Part shown: positions 33,094 through 40,907 of the stretch, piece by piece
Numbering within the stretch: position 1 is the stretch's first letter
How the letters are laid out: each line of letters opens with the position of its first letter
Source of the DNA: CAWANF01 sp963783355
GTDB taxonomy: Bacteria; Bacteroidota; Rhodothermia; Balneolales; DATFMH01
DNA: 64,000 bases
Reading direction: 5' to 3'
NCBI GenBank assembly: GCA_963783355.1
Contig: CAWANF010000006.1
Location: 124,001-188,000, forward strand
Position numbers and translations under genes: made by a program
The notes under the pieces: generated by a model
The model's input: the letters and a program-made list of their open reading frames with translations, nothing else
What the model was told of the DNA's origin: nothing
The model's database searches: none

Positions 33094-33864
33094 ATGTGGC
33101 ATAGTAAACTGGCCGGTCGGCAAATCTTGCTTTTGGCCCTTCTAATGTGTGCAGCGGCAACGCCGGTTTGGGCGCAAGACACTTCACCATTCGTTATTGA
33201 TCTTGAGGGGGGACCGGTTTGGCAGACCCGTAATACGGTACAGATTCCCAATACAAATGCCGGTACGCGGTTTTCACTCGTCGACGTTGCCGGAAAAGGA
33301 CCCTGGCCCGCCGCCCGCCTTTACCTGACCTGGAACATAAGCAACCGGCACAGTTTTAGAATCTTACTTGCACCGCTTTCTTATACCGAAACAGGTACCT
33401 TTACAAATACTGTGAACTTTGAAGGGGAATCTTACACGCCCGGTACACCGGTCGACGCGACCTATAAGTTCAATTCGTGGCGTCTGGGATACCGTTATCG
33501 GTTTCTAAATCATAAGCGACTGAAATTATCAGTTGGGTTCACGGCCAAGATACGTGACGCAAAAATAGAGCTGGCGCAGGGAAGCACGACAAGTAAAAAA
33601 ACAGATATAGGTTTTGTGCCCCTTCTTTATCTCGGATCCGACTGGCAATTTGCCAAAAAATGGTATCTAATATTCGACTTTGAGGGTCTGGCCGGCGGAC
33701 CGGGGCGCGCATTCGACATCGCTCTCAAACCTTATTATGCAATCAGCGATCACTTTGGACTAAGTTTCGGTTACCGAACCATTGAGGGCGGAGCTGATGT
33801 CAAATCAGTTTATAACTTCGCATGGCTGCATTATGCCGTATTATCGATGACCTTTCGATTCTGA
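33094..33864 (+). CDS. Outer-membrane beta-barrel protein
   Basis: The 256-aa protein has a signal peptide (ILLLALLMCAAATPVWAQ). The mature part is built of barrel strands, for example FVIDLEGGPVWQTRNTVQIP, RLYLTWNISNRHSFRILLA, RLGYRYRFLNHKRLKLSVGF and the terminal HYAVLSMTFRF. Comparable proteins are small lipid- or porin-like barrels. TGGAGGAT lies 7 bp before the ATG. It is followed by a diverged attC, consistent with being the gene of an old cassette. Confidence 0.75.
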   Translation: MWHSKLAGRQILLLALLMCAAATPVWAQDTSPFVIDLEGGPVWQTRNTVQIPNTNAGTRFSLVDVAGKGPWPAARLYLTWNISNRHSFRILLAPLSYTETGTFTNTVNFEGESYTPGTPVDATYKFNSWRLGYRYRFLNHKRLKLSVGFTAKIRDAKIELAQGSTTSKKTDIGFVPLLYLGSDWQFAKKWYLIFDFEGLAGGPGRAFDIALKPYYAISDHFGLSFGYRTIEGGADVKSVYNFAWLHYAVLSMTFRF

Positions 33865-33958
33865 ACTGTAGCACACTTGCCAGCCATAGAAATTAACTTC
33901 CAGGAGGTGACGAAAATGGATATCATGTATGAATTTGTTTCGCCGACGTGGGCGGAAA

Positions 33959-34081
33959 GGCTAACCAACACATCTAACCGACGTTTTTCGCTTAGCCATT
34001 TTATCGTTTGGTCCCAGATTTCACGTTTTAAGCTGCTAATTTAGATTTCAAAAACTCCCTTTATGAGCAGGGTCGCAATAG
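33959..34081 (+). other. attC: attC site 23, diverged
   Basis: Left core GGCTAAC, CCGACGTTTTTCGCTTAGCC, right arm AAAAACTCCCTTTATGAGC, then AGGGTC and GCAATAG, two changes from the GTTATAG of attC5. A short ORF with a good ribosome site (from 33916) runs into it and is probably a truncated gene. Confidence 0.65.
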
Positions 34082-34156
34082 GGCGTCTATTGTTTTTCAC
34101 GGATGCGACGATAGGCAGATCACCAAGCATAATGCATCCATAGATACATAGGAGAA

Positions 34157-34549
34157 ATGAGCATGCGAATAGCCAAAGAGGACGTGGACGTCAAGATGGA
34201 GATCCCAGGTGCTGTGATTCGTCAGCGAACGGATTTCGGCGACGCAACTGGATTAGGTAAGATCAGTTGCGAGTACTTCAGTCTCTCGGCGGGTGTCGAT
34301 ACCACCCCACTGTTCCAGGGATTGGAAGGCAATTTGTGCCAGTGCCCCCACTGGGGCTTCGTCTTGTGCGGCCAACTCACCACGACCGACGCGAACGGCG
34401 CGCAGGAGACGGTCAACGCGAATGATCTGTTTTACTGGCCACCCGGGCACAACGTAAAGGTCGATGCAGACGCGGAGATCGTCATGTTCAGCCCTCAGCG
34501 CGAGCACAGCCATGTCATCAACCATATGATCGAGAAGGTGAAAGGTTAA
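34157..34549 (+). CDS. Cupin-like protein, GC-rich
   Basis: The 130-aa protein has a single cupin-type barrel pattern: CPHWGFVLCGQLTTTDANG, then FYWPPGHNVKVDADAEIVMF. It lacks the full set of metal-binding His residues of dioxygenase cupins (one His in PHWG and one in PGHN), so it may bind a ligand without catalysis. The region is far GC-richer than its surroundings and is followed by an attC of a different type (34622-34675), so it was captured from another lineage. AGGAGAAA precedes the start. Confidence 0.7.
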   Translation: MSMRIAKEDVDVKMEIPGAVIRQRTDFGDATGLGKISCEYFSLSAGVDTTPLFQGLEGNLCQCPHWGFVLCGQLTTTDANGAQETVNANDLFYWPPGHNVKVDADAEIVMFSPQREHSHVINHMIEKVKG

Positions 34550-34621
34550 GTCCGGAGGCGGGAATCAAGCGCGGCGCTCTCATCCATCGAAAAACATCGC
34601 CACACGTTGCCGGATAGCGAC

Positions 34622-34675
34622 GCCCAACCCCATGACGCCGCAAAAGTGCGGTGCCCCTCAATTTAAACGTTAAGG
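34622..34675 (+). other. attC: Short attC of foreign type
   Basis: Left core GCCCAAC (34622-34628), a perfect hairpin CCGCA-AAAG-TGCGG, then CCTCAATTTAAAC and right core GTTAAGG (34669-34675). At 54 bp it is like the short attC sites of Proteobacterial cassettes and unlike the 122-bp sites elsewhere here. Confidence 0.5.
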
Positions 34676-34747
34676 ACTATCTCACTGAGCAGTATAGCCA
34701 CAACGCTGTCTTTAAATAATTCTACGAAACCGCCTGGTTTTTACGTA

Positions 34748-35128
34748 TCAGTCAATAAAAATAGTAACCTTAACGTTTTTTCCTTTGTCTTCCGTATCGA
34801 TATTGACGATTTCCCCTTCCGAACCATCCTGTATCATCTGCATTATTTGGTCTGCACTTATTTGTTCCCCATTCACTTTCAATTTCCCTTTGGGGATAAA
34901 TTTGAGACCAACTTTAGCTAAAGCCATCGGGATTTTAATATTAACTTTTACTTCATCCTCTTCAGTTACCCGTATGCGGAGGAATTTTTTACTACTCGGT
35001 TTTTTAGCAACGGTTGTATCATCAATCGAATCACCCGGGTTCGCTTTTTCCAGAAGCTGCTCAGCCTCATCAACCGAAATTTTTCCATCTTTTACCATTT
35101 CCAGTATTATTCTTTTTTCTTCGCTCAT
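34748..35128 (-). CDS. SHOCT-like/YvlB-N-type domain protein
   Basis: The 126-aa protein opens with EEKRIILEMVKDGKISVDEA, the short helical domain found at the N-terminus of YvlB/LiaX-like envelope-stress proteins. A basic linker follows (KKPSSKKFLRIRVT), then a beta-strand domain (VKVNIKIPMALAKVGLKFI, VNIDTEDKGKNVKVTIFID). It has no membrane segment. It is 47 bp downstream of a DUF2089 regulator, which ends with the same kind of helical domain (EIDVKEAMKSLGEIK), a recurring gene pair whose function is unknown. Confidence 0.8.
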   Translation of the reverse strand: MSEEKRIILEMVKDGKISVDEAEQLLEKANPGDSIDDTTVAKKPSSKKFLRIRVTEEDEVKVNIKIPMALAKVGLKFIPKGKLKVNGEQISADQIMQMIQDGSEGEIVNIDTEDKGKNVKVTIFID

Positions 35129-35175
35129 TTTTTATTCCTTCTTAAAGTTATTTCACGTTATTATCATCGGGATTA

Positions 35176-35538
35176 TCATTTAATTTCCCCAAGGCTTTTC
35201 ATAGCTTCCTTTACATCAATCTCTCCATCAGAAAGCGCCCTGAGAATTCTTACCCGCTCTTCCGAGCCTGTATCCTCTGACTTATATCCTAATATTTTTA
35301 CAATATTTTTAAGCCGGCTTTTCACCGTTGGATATGATATACCTAAGTCTTTCTCCATCAGCTTAATATTTCCTTCATTTTTCAGGAATACTTCGATAAA
35401 AAAGAGGTCATCGGGGCTAAACATATGGAAGCGGTTAACCCTGAAATTACCCTTTATCCGGGTCTTGCAACCCTCACACTCTACCTCTTTTATTATAAAA
35501 TCTCCTCCACAGTAAGGACAGTTCGTCAATTCTTTCAT
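35176..35538 (-). CDS. DUF2089-family zinc-ribbon/HTH regulator
   Basis: The 120-aa protein has an N-terminal zinc ribbon (Cys8 and Cys11 in NCPYCGG, Cys20 and Cys23 in ECEGCKT) and a helix-turn-helix (FFIEVFLKNEGNIKLMEKDL, GISYPTVKSRLKNIV). It is a DUF2089 protein, predicted to regulate itself and the SHOCT-like gene downstream. The two run against the direction of the cassette array and must use their own promoter in the AT-rich region 35550-35660. Confidence 0.88.
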   Translation of the reverse strand: MKELTNCPYCGGDFIIKEVECEGCKTRIKGNFRVNRFHMFSPDDLFFIEVFLKNEGNIKLMEKDLGISYPTVKSRLKNIVKILGYKSEDTGSEERVRILRALSDGEIDVKEAMKSLGEIK

Positions 35539-35544
35539 TTTTCA

Positions 35545-35772
35545 ATTCTTTTTATAATTTTTATTTATTATAATAAATGAATAATTAATTATAATCAATA
35601 TAAAAATTAATTATATTAATTATAATATTAATATTTTTAATTATTAACTTAAAAAAGTTATTCTTTATCCAGTAGTTATAATTTTTTCAAAGATTAGTTC
35701 AAAATCATATCGTTCCACTGGCAACGGTACGATTAATTTTAATATAATCAGACATATAAAAGGGTGTTAATA
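35545..35772. promoter_or_regulatory. Extremely AT-rich divergent promoter region
   Basis: From 35550 to 35660 the sequence is almost wholly A/T, with repeated TAATTATA units and many short palindromes. It lies between the DUF2089 operon and the rightward hydrolase and is likely a regulator or nucleoid-protein target. Confidence 0.5.
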
Positions 35773-36647
35773 ATGCAAGACAACATATTAAAACTGCATG
35801 ATGGGCGAAAACTTGGTTTTTCCGAGTATGGAAAATTGGACGGTATTCCGTTGTTTCTCTTTCATGGCACACCGGGATCACGAGTTATCAAGAGTTCGAG
35901 AATGCATCCTGGACCGAAAAGTTCGAAATGCGTATAATTATACCAGAACGTCCCGGATATGGCCTTTCCGATCCTGCGCCAGGCAGAATAATAAGTAATT
36001 GGGCAAATGATGTCATAGAACTGGCCGATTATCTTGGCATTGATCGTTTCCATGTTGCCGGAGGATCCGGTGGCGGTCCATACACGCTTGCGTGTGCCAT
36101 CCACTCGCCGGAACGTGTCATATCTGCGACCTTGTTTTCAAGTGGAGTTCCACCAGAATTCGTCGATAAGTCGAAAAATATGCAAACCGGAAACAGAATT
36201 ATTTTTTTCTTGTCAAAATATGCCCCGTTGCTCCTTAAAGCACTATCCGCAAACATTGCGAATACGGTAAAGAAACACCCGGAAAAATTCGCAGCCCAAA
36301 TGCTCGCAAAAAGCCCCGAATGGGATAGGCGGCTCATGGAAAAGCAAAGTGGCGACCATTCGATGATGCATGTGAAGGAGGCATTCCGGCAAGGCGGCGA
36401 TGGTAATTATCGTGATACGCTACTTGTGTGCCACCCCTGGAGTCTCGATCTTGGAAAAATAGCGGTTCCTGTATTTATGTGGCATGGAAAAGCCGATACG
36501 TTGATGCCGGTATCATCGGCGCGTGCCTTTTCAAAACTGATCCCCGGGTGTTAGCCTCACTTCATAGAAGACGCCGGACATCAACTTCTCGAAAGAGAAG
36601 AAATTCGTTCACAGATAATAGATAGAATACTGTCGGTCAGTGCTTAA
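35773..36647 (+). pseudogene. Alpha/beta hydrolase, two frameshifts (last cassette)
   Basis: ATG 35773 opens MQDNILKLHDGRKLGFSEYG and the oxyanion motif HGTPGSR, but the frame closes at 35936. The neighbouring frame continues from about 35925 with IIIPERPGYGLSDPAPGR and the nucleophile motif GGSGGGP to 36554. A third frame then gives FIEDAGHQLLEREEIRSQII to TAA 36645-36647, supplying the catalytic His. Two small indels (about 35920 and 36545) explain this. The final stop codon lies inside the left core of the following attC. Decayed gene, or sequencing errors. Confidence 0.75.
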
Positions 36648-36763
36648 CAAAGCGCATTAATGGGACTTTTTTCGCCAGGCCTTTTCAACAATTCGTTCGG
36701 AATTTTCGTTTAACCTCTTAAATTATAGTTCAAAAATACCCCTTGTTCATAAGGTCGTTAGGC
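36642..36763 (+). other. attC: attC site 25, last complete site of the array
   Basis: Left core GCTTAAC and right core GTTAGGC. AAGCGCATTAATGGGACT, the central TTTTTTCGCCAGGCCTTTTC and ATTCGTTCGGAATTTTCG match the array consensus. The right arm is eroded (TACCCCTTGTTCATAAGGTC). Confidence 0.8.
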
Positions 36764-37037
36764 GTGCTTTAAATCCAAGCTAAAATCAAGAGAAACGTGC
36801 TAAATACAAATTTCACGCCCATTTCGGACTGTTTTTCTGGTTTTTGTTCTATTTAAAGCCTGTTTGCCGCCTGCCGACTCCAGGGGTAACCAATTCGATC
36901 TCCACAGACAACAATATTAAAAATAATAGTGTAACCCATACTTGCCAAAGTATTGCTTGTCAAGCTGTTTCGGACTACACTGATAGTCCTGCATTTTTTT
37001 CCTTTAAATATCTCAAAACCATTTTAGTAGTCACTCA
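36764..37037. other. Intergenic debris after the array
   Basis: No intact gene. A short stretch (36844-36930) encodes PTPGVTNSISTDNNIKNNS-like residues. The sequence CAATATTAAA...AGTGTAAC at 36909-36929 recurs at 37364-37384, on the other side of the decayed ArsR gene. Confidence 0.4.
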
Positions 37038-37380
37038 ATGAATTTAAGAAGGGACGTATTTCAAGCCATAGCAGACCCGACAAGAAGGGCTTTACTTCTT
37101 TTGTTAGTCTCACAATCCATTACAGCAGGAACCATAGCCTCAAATTTTGACACAGCAAGACCGACCGTTTCAAAACATTTGCAAATACTCACCGAATGTA
37201 AATTGCTTGAACAAGAGCAAAATGGCAGGGAAATATACTATCACTTAAATCCCCGAAAGATAAAATAAATCGCTGATTTTATTGAACCATTCCGTAAAAT
37301 GTGGGATAACCGGTTTAACAAACTGGAATTACTGATTACAAGGGAATTTGATTTGCCGGTTCAAACAATATTAAAGTCAC
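37038..37380 (+). pseudogene. Decayed copy of the ArsR-SRPBCC locus
   Basis: The first 76 codons match the intact ArsR regulator at 62096 (RRDVFQAIADPTRRA, FDTARPTVSKHLQILTECKL). A TAA at 37266-37268 then interrupts it, though the frame goes on as IADFIEPFRKMWDNRFNKLE. From there it jumps directly to LLITREFDLPV, which is the interior of the SRPBCC gene at 62426, so the ArsR end and SRPBCC start have been deleted. It ends at a junction near 37362. Non-functional duplicate. Confidence 0.85.
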
Positions 37381-37831
37381 TAGTGTAACAGGCTTTAGCA
37401 TCGGTCAGAAGATTAAAATCGATACAGGCACGAATAGCGAGACATCTGTTATCGCGATTATCGGTACAGCAGGGGGTACTGCATTGAGTAGCGCAACCAA
37501 GGCGGGTGCTAAAGTTATAACTGTTGCCGGCGCTGAAGGCTTTCGGACCGGTCAGACCATCACCATTGGCAGCGGTGCTAATAGTGATACGGCTGTTGTA
37601 GCATCTGTCATTTTCGGTCGTCCTCGCTTTGTCGATGGCAAGTTTATCAGTCCGGCGGATTCCGTCAAAGTCGCTGTGCCACTTAAGCTCGCCCACGATG
37701 CGGATGCACAGGTATCCGGCAGTGGTATTACATTAGCCGCTCCTTTGATCGAGGATCATGCCAACGGTGCACAGGTTGCCAGTAACGTTCCCACACCAGG
37801 TGAGCCGAATCAATATTTCAGTGAACACTAG
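37363..37831 (+). pseudogene. C-terminal fragment of a secreted beta-repeat protein
   Basis: One frame is open from about 37363 to 37831 with no good start. It encodes two repeats of the type VTGFSIGQKIKIDTGTNSET and AEGFRTGQTITIGSGANSDT, a GAQVSGSGI-like strand, and ends GAQVASNVPTPGEPNQYFSE. Such repeats form the C-terminus of large secreted carbohydrate-active or surface proteins. The 5' part is missing, joined to the ArsR debris. Confidence 0.65.
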
Positions 37832-37870
37832 GATGCAAAACGATATGTAAATGTTATAATATCTGCTTTG

Positions 37871-37917
37871 TTACCCCTTGGTCTCTTACTGTCTGAGACT
37901 AAGGGGTATTTTTTTTC
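37871..37917 (+). terminator. Strong rho-independent terminator
   Basis: TACCCCTTGGTCTC pairs with GAGACTAAGGGGTA (one G-U) and is followed by eight T residues. It marks the original 3' end of the truncated repeat-protein gene. Confidence 0.9.
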
Positions 37918-38627
37918 CGTAGACAAGTGCCCCTTTTTGTAATTAAAGATGTGCCCAATTTCGGCGTTCATGACCTTAGTGACGCCTGATATTGACAGGA
38001 TAAACACTATTTTTATACCTACTATGCTTTGACATCTAATTGAAGTAAACTGGTTTATCCCAAATAGAAATTTTTGAAAATTGGGTTGAGCAATTTCCGC
38101 TAATTTGAAAATGCCCAAATTCCTTTCTCAATATTTAATAATAACGTTTTGAAATTAGTGTAAGATCAGAATAGGTTAGTATGTAGTACCGTTTCGAAAA
38201 TTATTTGCATTAACAAACTTATACGATAACTGGTGTCCAAATTCTTATTAATTTAGTTCTAACTTGCATCTGATAGTTATTTACAATTAATTATTTATCA
38301 GATTATTAGAAATGTGTAGGGTTACCAGGTAATAATTGTAATGTCTCGCGAGGCCTAAAGAATTAGATAAAAAGAGGCAGGACGAGGCATATCTTTTTTT
38401 TGTGAATTGGAGAGTTAGTGGTGATTCTAAGCTCTTATTGCCTGGAAAGATTGTTGACCAGATATTTAAAAACCGACCGGTTCATTATATGGCCCGTCTT
38501 ATCAAAAATATCCACCGGATCAGTGAACAAAAATGAACAGCGTAATAAAAAGGCAGAATGACGAACGGAATGATGGAATATTGACAATCAACAAAAATGG
38601 AACGCTGACAGCCCTAATACATTAACC
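37918..38627. other. Gene-poor region before the TolB/TPR array
   Basis: About 700 bp. An ORF on the minus strand (37828-38118) overlaps the terminator and is unlikely. A 45-codon frame from GTG 38402 to 38536 (KLLLPGKIVDQIFKNRPVHY) may be a gene fragment. The stretch 38530-38620 has the same flavour as the spacers inside the following array. Confidence 0.4.
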
Positions 38628-40751
38628 ATGAACCTTAAGAATCTCATACAGGAACTCAAACGGCGTAATGTCTTCAAAGTGGCTACGGCATACATTATTG
38701 CCGGATGGCTAATCATCCAGATTGTCAGCTCGGTTTTCCCTGTATTCAAATTTCCGGCATGGACCTCACAATTCGTTATTATTCTGGTATTAATCGGTTT
38801 TCCGATTGCTATCATTCTGGCCTGGGCTTTTGAATTGACACCTGATGGGGTAAAACGCACAGGAGAAGTGCCAGAGGAACATTCCATTACACAAACGACA
38901 GGGAAAAAACTGAACAATGCATTCCTGGTTCTTTTATCACTGGCTGTACTTCTGCTCCTTTACAAAGTTTTCTTTGGGAAGCCATCTCCGGCGGTAAACA
39001 AACAACCATTAAAACCTTCGGTCTCTGACACTACAACCATCCCATCCAAATCCATTGCTGTTTTACCGTTTGAAAACCTGAGTACCGACAAAGCCAATGC
39101 CTACTTTGCCGATGGCATGCAGGATGAAATCCTGACCAAATTAGCCCAGCTTGGTAACCTGAAAGTGATCTCCCGTACTTCAGTGGAACAATATAAAAGT
39201 CACCCAGGGAACCTGAAGACCATTGGTAATGAACTGGGTGTGCGTACGGTCCTGGAAGGAAGTGTCCAAAAAGCTGGAGATCAAATACGGGTCATTGTCC
39301 AGTTGATCAATGTGAGGAATGATTCCCATATCTGGGCCATGACGTATACCAGGAAACTAAAAGATGTCTTCACCGTCCAGACTCAAATAGCTGATAATAT
39401 TACCAAATCGCTTAAATTAAAATTATTACCGGCTGATGAAAGAAATTTAGAGGCTGCCCCGACAAATAATGCCCAGGCCTATGATTTATATTTAAAAGCC
39501 CGGTATGATATGCACCGTTATATCAATACAGGCGTATTACCCCGAAATGCTATACGATGGTATCATCAAGCAATTCAACTGGATACTACTTTTGCCCTGG
39601 CATATGCCGATTTGGCCAAATCTGAACTATTTTGGTCTTACTATAAGAATAAAGATTCCCTCCGCCATCAGGCCCTGATTCATGCGAAGACAGCATTGAA
39701 CATTAATCCCAATCTTGCTGAGGGCCACCTACAGCTTGGAAAGACCTATCAGGCAATCGATTCGGATAATAACAGGGCTGAAAAAGAATTTACAAGTGCT
39801 TATAGTCTGGCACCGAAAAATCCGGATATCCTAAATACATTAGCGAATATGGATATAAATGCCGGTAAATGGGACTCTGCCCTGGCAAAATTAAAGAAAG
39901 CCTTCAACCTGGATCCGAGAAACCGGCAACGTCTGGAAGATCTTGCCAATATTAACTGGCAATTAAGACATTATTCCGAGGCATTACGGCTATGCGATCA
40001 AGCACGGAAATTGGACCCTTCCGATTCCCATCTCCTTTATGTAAAAGCACAAATTTTTGTCAGTATCGGCCGGAATAAGGAAGCCCGGGCTATCATGAAG
40101 AATATAGAAACAGAACACTATTCGGATATCGCAACCATAGCAGCTTATGTAATCTATGGGCAAATCGATTTTCATGAACGAAAATACAAGCAATGGTTGA
40201 AAAATCTTGGTACCAGTGACTCATTAATGTATCTATATTCAAAAAATAATCATTTGGATATTTTTAAATCTGAACATTTAAATAAACTCATCTCAACGGG
40301 CGAAATATATAATTTAATAGGGAAAAAGAATCAGGCCCGTTCGGTTATCTCCAGGGCCATGAAACAAATTGATCAGGTATATCCGGGTAAAACTAACAAT
40401 GATCATATTAAACGATTGACCTCCAAAGCATTTTGTGAAATGTTTCTTGATCAGCGAGAAAAAGCCATAACCAATTTACAAAATGCGCTGAAATTAACGG
40501 ATATCAACCATCATTATCTGCAATATTATCGTCTTTTAGGTGATTTATCTCGAACATATGCCTATTTCGGCGATGCGGATCACGCCCTGCCGCTTATTAA
40601 AGAAGTGTTTGAAGCCAAAGGTACAGGCCGAATTATGCCGGGATATGATTTAGAACATGTTATATGGGACCCTATTCGCAAGGATCCGCGTTTTCAGGCT
40701 TTGGTACGAAAGTATAACCCACGGGAAAAGACAGTAAACAGTAAACAGTAA
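38628..40751 (+). CDS. TolB-like/TPR membrane protein A (array member 1)
   Basis: The 707-aa protein starts with a basic amphipathic motif (LKRRNVFKVAT), followed by TM1 (about 18-36), TM2 (48-68), the signature AWAFELTPDGVKRTGEV, and TM3 (about 98-115). Residues 140-275 form a TolB-N/FlgO-like domain (SIAVLPFENLS, YFADGMQDEILTKLAQLG, LKVISRTS, VLEGSVQKAGDQIRVIVQLI, HIWAMTY). The rest is TPR-type helices (from about 285). In other bacteria this module follows CadC-type or cyclase domains; here only the membrane part precedes it. It is the most divergent intact member, and its last codons are encoded by a heptamer repeat. Confidence 0.8.
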   Translation: MNLKNLIQELKRRNVFKVATAYIIAGWLIIQIVSSVFPVFKFPAWTSQFVIILVLIGFPIAIILAWAFELTPDGVKRTGEVPEEHSITQTTGKKLNNAFLVLLSLAVLLLLYKVFFGKPSPAVNKQPLKPSVSDTTTIPSKSIAVLPFENLSTDKANAYFADGMQDEILTKLAQLGNLKVISRTSVEQYKSHPGNLKTIGNELGVRTVLEGSVQKAGDQIRVIVQLINVRNDSHIWAMTYTRKLKDVFTVQTQIADNITKSLKLKLLPADERNLEAAPTNNAQAYDLYLKARYDMHRYINTGVLPRNAIRWYHQAIQLDTTFALAYADLAKSELFWSYYKNKDSLRHQALIHAKTALNINPNLAEGHLQLGKTYQAIDSDNNRAEKEFTSAYSLAPKNPDILNTLANMDINAGKWDSALAKLKKAFNLDPRNRQRLEDLANINWQLRHYSEALRLCDQARKLDPSDSHLLYVKAQIFVSIGRNKEARAIMKNIETEHYSDIATIAAYVIYGQIDFHERKYKQWLKNLGTSDSLMYLYSKNNHLDIFKSEHLNKLISTGEIYNLIGKKNQARSVISRAMKQIDQVYPGKTNNDHIKRLTSKAFCEMFLDQREKAITNLQNALKLTDINHHYLQYYRLLGDLSRTYAYFGDADHALPLIKEVFEAKGTGRIMPGYDLEHVIWDPIRKDPRFQALVRKYNPREKTVNSKQ

Positions 40752-40800
40752 ACAGTAAACAGTAAACAGTGAAACAGTAAACAGGAAACATAAACAGTAA
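40732..40800 (+). repeat. Heptanucleotide tandem repeat (CAGTAAA)n
   Basis: About eight units of CAGTAAA, some imperfect, overlap the end of gene A; its stop codon lies within the repeat. The same heptamer repeats at 45169-45199 after gene C. Confidence 0.85.
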
Positions 40801-40907
40801 CAGAGTGATAGAGATAACAGTAAACAAAGGTAATAGAAAAAGAATAGGTGACCAAAAGTTGGATTACATATTCTAACACTAACACATTAATTCATTAACA
40901 CTTTTAC

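Noticed and set aside
37361..37696. Minus-strand 111-aa ORF
   Set aside because: It opposes the clear beta-repeat frame that ends in a strong terminator on the plus strand.
37828..38118. Minus-strand 96-aa ORF
   Set aside because: It spans the terminator hairpin at 37871-37917 and has no recognisable features.
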